This document shows, piece by piece, positions 7,744 through 11,424 of a stretch of 11,424 nucleotides of DNA. The stretch's first letter is position 1. Each line of letters starts with the position of its first letter. Below the pieces are notes generated by a model, which worked only from the letters and a program-made list of their open reading frames with translations, was not told the origin of the DNA and did not search any database. The translations under genes and the position numbers were made by a program. The DNA is from Larix sibirica. Lineage: Eukaryota > Streptophyta > Pinopsida > Pinales > Pinaceae. The DNA lies in assembly GCA_004151065.3 (NCBI GenBank), contig NWUY0300036118.1, positions 25,710 through 37,133 on the forward strand, read 5' to 3'.

Positions 7744-7950
7744 AGGCTTTTCAATTTGCTCATTCACTTGTCAATCATTCCGGTTCAAGTTATTATCTAT
7801 TACCATTTTTAGGTTTTTATATAGGTTTTCATGTTTCAGATGACAAAGCTTTCCAGTGTTTTCATTAGCCTGTCAATCTTTCAGGTTCAACTTATTAGCT
7901 GCTACTATTTTGGGTTTTTGTCTAAGTTTTAGTGTTTCTAATGTTTTTTA
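7744..7950. repeat. Two diverged 102-bp tandem units
   Basis: AGGCTTTTCAATTTGCTCATT...TGTCAATC at 7744 recurs as AAGCTTTCCAGTGTTTTCATT...TGTCAATC at 7846. GGTTCAA.TTATTA, GGTTTTT and GTTTC follow in both copies. The period is 102 bp with many substitutions, so it is old. It lies within intron 1. Confidence 0.7.
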
Positions 7951-8660
7951 GCTTTTTTTAAATGCAATTTTATCTAGGAAAACTGTTTTTTCCATCTTCT
8001 ACAACTTTTAGGAATGTTTGACTATTTCTAGAAGGAACATTTGCAAATAACAAAATACAACAATAAATTTATGATTAATATAATCACATCAAACAAAGGT
8101 TTATAAATGAAATCTACATTAAAAATCATTATATGAAAGAAGAGTTTTATTAAACACTAAAAGAAAAACTGTATGTAGCTTGAAAGACTCTCAATAAGGA
8201 ATAATAATCCACAAACCATAAAGAAAGAATATAAGCTTACAAATTTCTTTGCATTCTTCTTCTCAGTTGTGTCGAGAGTGATATTTATATGATCCTTAAT
8301 GTGTGGATTTACATTAAAAGAATACAGTGTAAGTTATATTAATTTAAAATATAAATTTATATAATAAATAGTACTAGGTATCCAAAAGAAAAGAAAACAT
8401 TGTATTTCAAATAATTTGGTCCCTTGTAATTTGATGGTACCTTATAATTTGATAGATCCAAGGGTAAATTAAATTTAAACTAATTCTTGGTACCATATGC
8501 CGAGTAGAAAAATAGCACCAAGTTAATTCTCTATATTGTATCTCTATTCATACAATGTCTGTGTTATGACTTGAATTGAAAAAAAACTTCTTATTAGGTA
8601 CCTTCTGCCACAATGATCTCGTTAAAATACTCCAGGTTGGAGGTTTAAGAAATGGCCAAC

Positions 8661-8739
8661 AAAAATGGAATGGCTCATCCTTATCATATTTTTTAACAGA
8701 AAAATGGAATGGCTCATCCTTATCATATTTTTTTAACAG
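8661..8739. repeat. 39-bp tandem duplication in intron 1
   Basis: Two adjacent copies, 8661-8699 and 8700-8739, each run from AAAAATGGAATGG to TTTAACAG. The only difference is one extra T in the second T run. The near-identity marks a recent slippage or duplication event. Confidence 0.9.
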
Positions 8740-10249
8740 AATGAAGGGGAAATAAATAAATAAATGAAAATCCTAACTGAATTGATTTGTTTGAGTTTTT
8801 GGAGATTTATTTGTGTTTGGAGTTCAAAGGAGAGCAGGCCAAGTCCAGATAAGTCTACTCAAACAGAAACAAGATTACAGAATCAGATAATGTCAAAGAG
8901 TCCCAAACATTTGCTCTCACTTGAAATTTTGTGCGACTCACTATGCAACCTTTTGCACCACAAACAGCTTAAGTTTCGTCGAACGGTACATATTTAGTCA
9001 CGCTGCAAACTGCAGAATCTATGGATCAGAGGAAAATAAAATCTTTGGAAAAATCCATTGATGAATGCAAAGTCAACCCAAGGGATAAAAGAGGACTTGC
9101 AGAAAAGTCCGGTGGCAAAATAAATCATAGAAGAGGGGGACTCATTCTATAGGACCAAAGTCAGTTGAATTAAAGAATCCCATGGGAAAGGAGAACATAG
9201 AAATATCTAGTTGGGGTGCTTGAATGTCGTTGCTGATTGTAGATGGCTACTTGTTGTGTTGAAAACTATAACAATAAAGCTTGAAATAGTTGGATAGTAA
9301 GATCCTCCAAGCACAAAGTGAAATGGCCTCACAGTAGAGCAAGATTGTTCCAATGTCCTTAGAGAAAAACTATTCTCATCTCATCCAGTCTACCCTGAGA
9401 TTAAAGTGCTAGCTTTCGAATCTGACTGAGTTTGGACCGGCCCACAGAGTTTCCAACTATGGAGAGAACACATGTAATGCTGTCGGCCATCCTAGAGAAG
9501 GCAATTTGATTGAGAATACCAAAGTTGCCAACTAAATTGAGCAAGAAAAGAAAGGGTTCTGAAAAAATCCCATAAAATCCTCACATACTCTCTATGACCA
9601 ACTTAATTCATATACAAATGAGGAATGTGAAAGGTCATCAGCTAGTCTCCTGAATAATGATTTACTTCTCTACTCGTATGCACATATTAATCTATAGATT
9701 TTTAGTCAGTTATGAAACATTTGGTTATGGGACTTGTAAACCACATGAGAACATATCAGACAATATTTCAGGAGCATTAATGGGTGAATATTATATATCT
9801 AACGCTTCTAGAGTTGAAGAAGCATTGAACTTTCAGAGGGTGGAATGAGACACTTAGTAGGTTGTTTATCCTGATGGTATTTTAACATGTTAGAGTTAGT
9901 ATGGTTCATAGATTAGCAATCATTATCCCTTTGAAATTGGAAATCAAAGTCGCATACAGCATCCTTTATGCATACATAGAATTCTAGTATGGTTCATAGA
10001 AATAGTTGAGTACATTCTTTATTGTCTGTTGTATGCATAAATGGTATACATAGTTTTGATGTTCTTAGCAATAGCAGTTCTTATTCTCTGTTGGAACTTG
10101 GAGTACAACAGTACTCTTACATTTTAAAATATGCTTGAATTTGCATGAATGCAGTTTGTGGACTGATTGCAGTCACTTCAGAGCAAGAAACTTGATTGAA
10201 TTACAAAGTTAACATGGTTTGAATCCTTTTTACTATGATTTTGGTGTAG

Positions 10250-10445
10250 GAACTGGTAGGGTAAAGCCCGACTACCTGGCTACCATAGATGTGAACCCAA
10301 AGTCGCCCTCTTATTCAAAGGTAGTGCATCGGTTGCCTGTAACTCATTTAGGTGATGAGTTGCACCACACTGGTTGGAATGCATGTAGCTCTTGCCATGG
10401 TGATCCTTCTGCTCAAAGGCGCTACCTCATCTTACCTTCATTGCT
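10250..10445 (+). CDS. Selenium-binding protein, coding exon 2
   Basis: Joined to phase 1 of exon 1 it continues Gly-Thr-Gly, then [48 protein letters not shown] and YLILPSLL. This is the most conserved N-terminal stretch of the SBP56/SELENBP1 family. The cysteine of CSSC (human Cys57 region) is implicated in selenium binding, and the two histidines of DELHH are likely metal ligands in methanethiol oxidases. In exon-1a numbering DELHH is about residues 81-85 and CSSC 91-94. The exon is flanked by AG (10248-10249) and GTAAGT (10446) and ends in phase 2. The frame is intact, with no stop or shift. Confidence 0.95.
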
Positions 10446-10676
10446 GTAAGTGTTTGATTATAAATGACAATGTATGTAATGTTGTCGTCTACTAATGTTT
10501 TTCCATGAACAGCTAATTCAGAGATATCTGAAAGTATTACATAACTGGAATCTGCCTTTCTAGTTTTTAATTTCAGTACATCCTTAGAGAAGGTTTTTAA
10601 CCGTTTTACCTCTTTCTTGCAGATTATTGTAGTCTTCCTTTCAGTTAATAAATATATTCTGGATTTTCTTGTGCAG
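10446..10676 (+). other. Intron 2 of the SBP gene
   Basis: A 231-bp intron with a consensus donor GTAAGT and a pyrimidine-rich acceptor TTTTCTTGTGCAG. It splits a Leu codon (CT|G). The antisense open frame across it is a shadow. Confidence 0.9.
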
Positions 10677-10904
10677 GTCATCCCGTGTTTATGTTGTTGA
10701 TACGGGTAAAAATGAAAGAGCACCTGTCCTTCACAAAGTCATTGAGCCAGATGTTATCTTGTCCAAGACGAATTTGGCATTTCCTCATACTGCTCATTGC
10801 CTTGCATCTGGTGAGATTTTAATCTCATGCATGGGTGATAAAGATGGAAATGCACAAGGTGCTGGTTTCTTGGTTTTGGATTCAGATTTCAACGTGAAAG
10901 GGAG
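10677..10904 (+). CDS. Selenium-binding protein, coding exon 3
   Basis: Starting in phase 2, it reads [56 protein letters not shown] and [13 protein letters not shown]. This corresponds to the family segment beginning S.R.Y..D....PRAP and containing the conserved HTAHCLA.GEI block, whose histidines are probable metal ligands. It ends AG|GTAACA (donor 10905) in phase 2, splitting an Arg codon. The exons so far give 186 complete codons with exon 1a or 190 with exon 1b, about 40% of the usual 470-490 residues. The expected next segment (W.KPGHSP-like) is not found before the window ends, so the gene is partial only because of the window edge. Confidence 0.95.
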
Positions 10905-11424
10905 GTAACATTCCATCTATCAGGATTACACCCAACTTAGCATAAGTCATTTTGATTCATACAGGATCTAGGATAGTCAGTCTAAATGAAGATTTTATAT
11001 TCAAAAGTGTCCTCAAGACATGAAGAGGAAAGCGGGGTTGCTTGAATGTAAATAGGAAGTGCCTCTGGAGTAATCTGTAACTCTAATAGTTCAAGTGCAC
11101 AGAAACCTTTTACATAAAGTCCCCGAAAATCAGTTCATTACCATATGAAGTATTTCTATGCATTTACTCAAAAACATTCATGTCAAGAACACTTGATAGT
11201 GTTTTGTATAAAAATGTTTTGAAAAAGGATCAATCATCTCTCCCACACCTTTCTCTAATTTATTTCTAACACGAATATGAATGTGTGCATAGGACTAAAT
11301 GGCATAGGTAAAGTTGCAAGTTAATGAGAAGCTAGTCTAAGCTAATATATGTGATAGGGTGCATTGTCTAATCTCAAGTTTTGGAGATAGGGAAGCTCGA
11401 GGTTCAAATGTAACTTGTGCTTAT
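10905..11424 (+). other. Intron 3 of the SBP gene (partial)
   Basis: It begins GTAACA and runs to the window edge without a recognisable next exon. The sequence is AT-rich. Near the end a TGGCATAGGTAA stretch (11300) and AGGTTCAAATG (11400) loosely recall Pol III A and B boxes of a tRNA-derived SINE, but the spacing is wide and the match weak. Confidence 0.7.

Larger units (their letters stand above)
6682..10249 (+). other. Intron 1 of the SBP gene
   Basis: GTACC donor at 6682; acceptor TTTTGGTGTAG at 10249 after a T-rich tract. The part up to 7514 belongs to the duplicated unit. Positions 7515-7680 are almost pure A/T, 7744-7950 hold a 102-bp tandem repeat, and 8661-8739 a 39-bp tandem duplication. 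In the remaining stretches (7951-8660, 8740-10249) I see only short open frames (such as 8764-8997 and 9657-9848) without recognisable family, and no clear transposon ends. Confidence 0.75.

Noticed and set aside
8764-8997. 77-codon plus-strand frame in intron 1
   Set aside because: No recognisable motif, no splice or promoter context, and an AT-rich setting where such a length arises by chance.
9657-9848. 63-codon plus-strand frame in intron 1
   Set aside because: Composition looks faintly protein-like (SGALMGEYYIS) but I could not tie it to any family, and no flanking exon or domain supports it.
9897-9999. 15-bp direct repeat TAGTATGGTTCATAG (9897 and 9985) as transposon ends or target-site duplication
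   Set aside because: The 73 bp between the copies have no terminal inverted repeats or coding content.
10427-10723. 98-codon minus-strand frame over intron 2
   Set aside because: Antisense to well-supported SBP exons and intron; no family similarity.

Overview
The window looks like nuclear DNA of a land plant. It carries the 5' part of a selenium-binding protein (SBP/SELENBP1, methanethiol oxidase) gene on the + strand, split by GT..AG introns, next to a decayed plant-type LINE on the - strand. Long AT-rich introns, repeat debris and runs of N would suit a large gymnosperm (conifer) genome, but nothing here proves that placement. No bacterial gene organisation, tRNA, rRNA or CRISPR array is visible.

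Layout. Positions 57-1603 (- strand) hold a broken LINE ORF2 3' half: post-RT region, zf-RVT zinc-binding domain, linker, then an RNase H domain. Positions 1606-1859 carry a second, partial copy of the RNase H start, joined to the first at an NN gap. Positions 1860-3059 are AT-rich non-coding DNA with 66-bp and 90-bp degenerate tandem repeats. Positions 3060-5300 and 5302-7514 are two tandem copies of one ~2.2 kb segment. Each contains a TATA box, a probable 5'UTR intron and a first coding exon of the SBP gene. Positions 7515-10249 are intron filler. Coding exons 2 (10250-10445) and 3 (10677-10904) follow, and the window ends inside intron 3.

How it fits together. Both exon-1 copies end in phase 1, and exon 2 starts in the matching phase, so either could supply the N-terminus. 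The downstream copy encodes four extra residues (EELT) after MATT. The three exons give about the first 187-191 residues of a family that usually has roughly 470-490, including an N-terminal CSSC and the family CSSCHG motif. The rest lies beyond the right edge.

The most interesting feature is the duplicated promoter plus first exon, which could give alternative first exons. The main caution is that a single N sits exactly at the junction of the two copies, so a false (haplotypic) duplication or a scaffolding join must be excluded first. Against the simplest version of that, the copies are nearly identical over ~1.8 kb but differ by several percent over the last ~0.4 kb.
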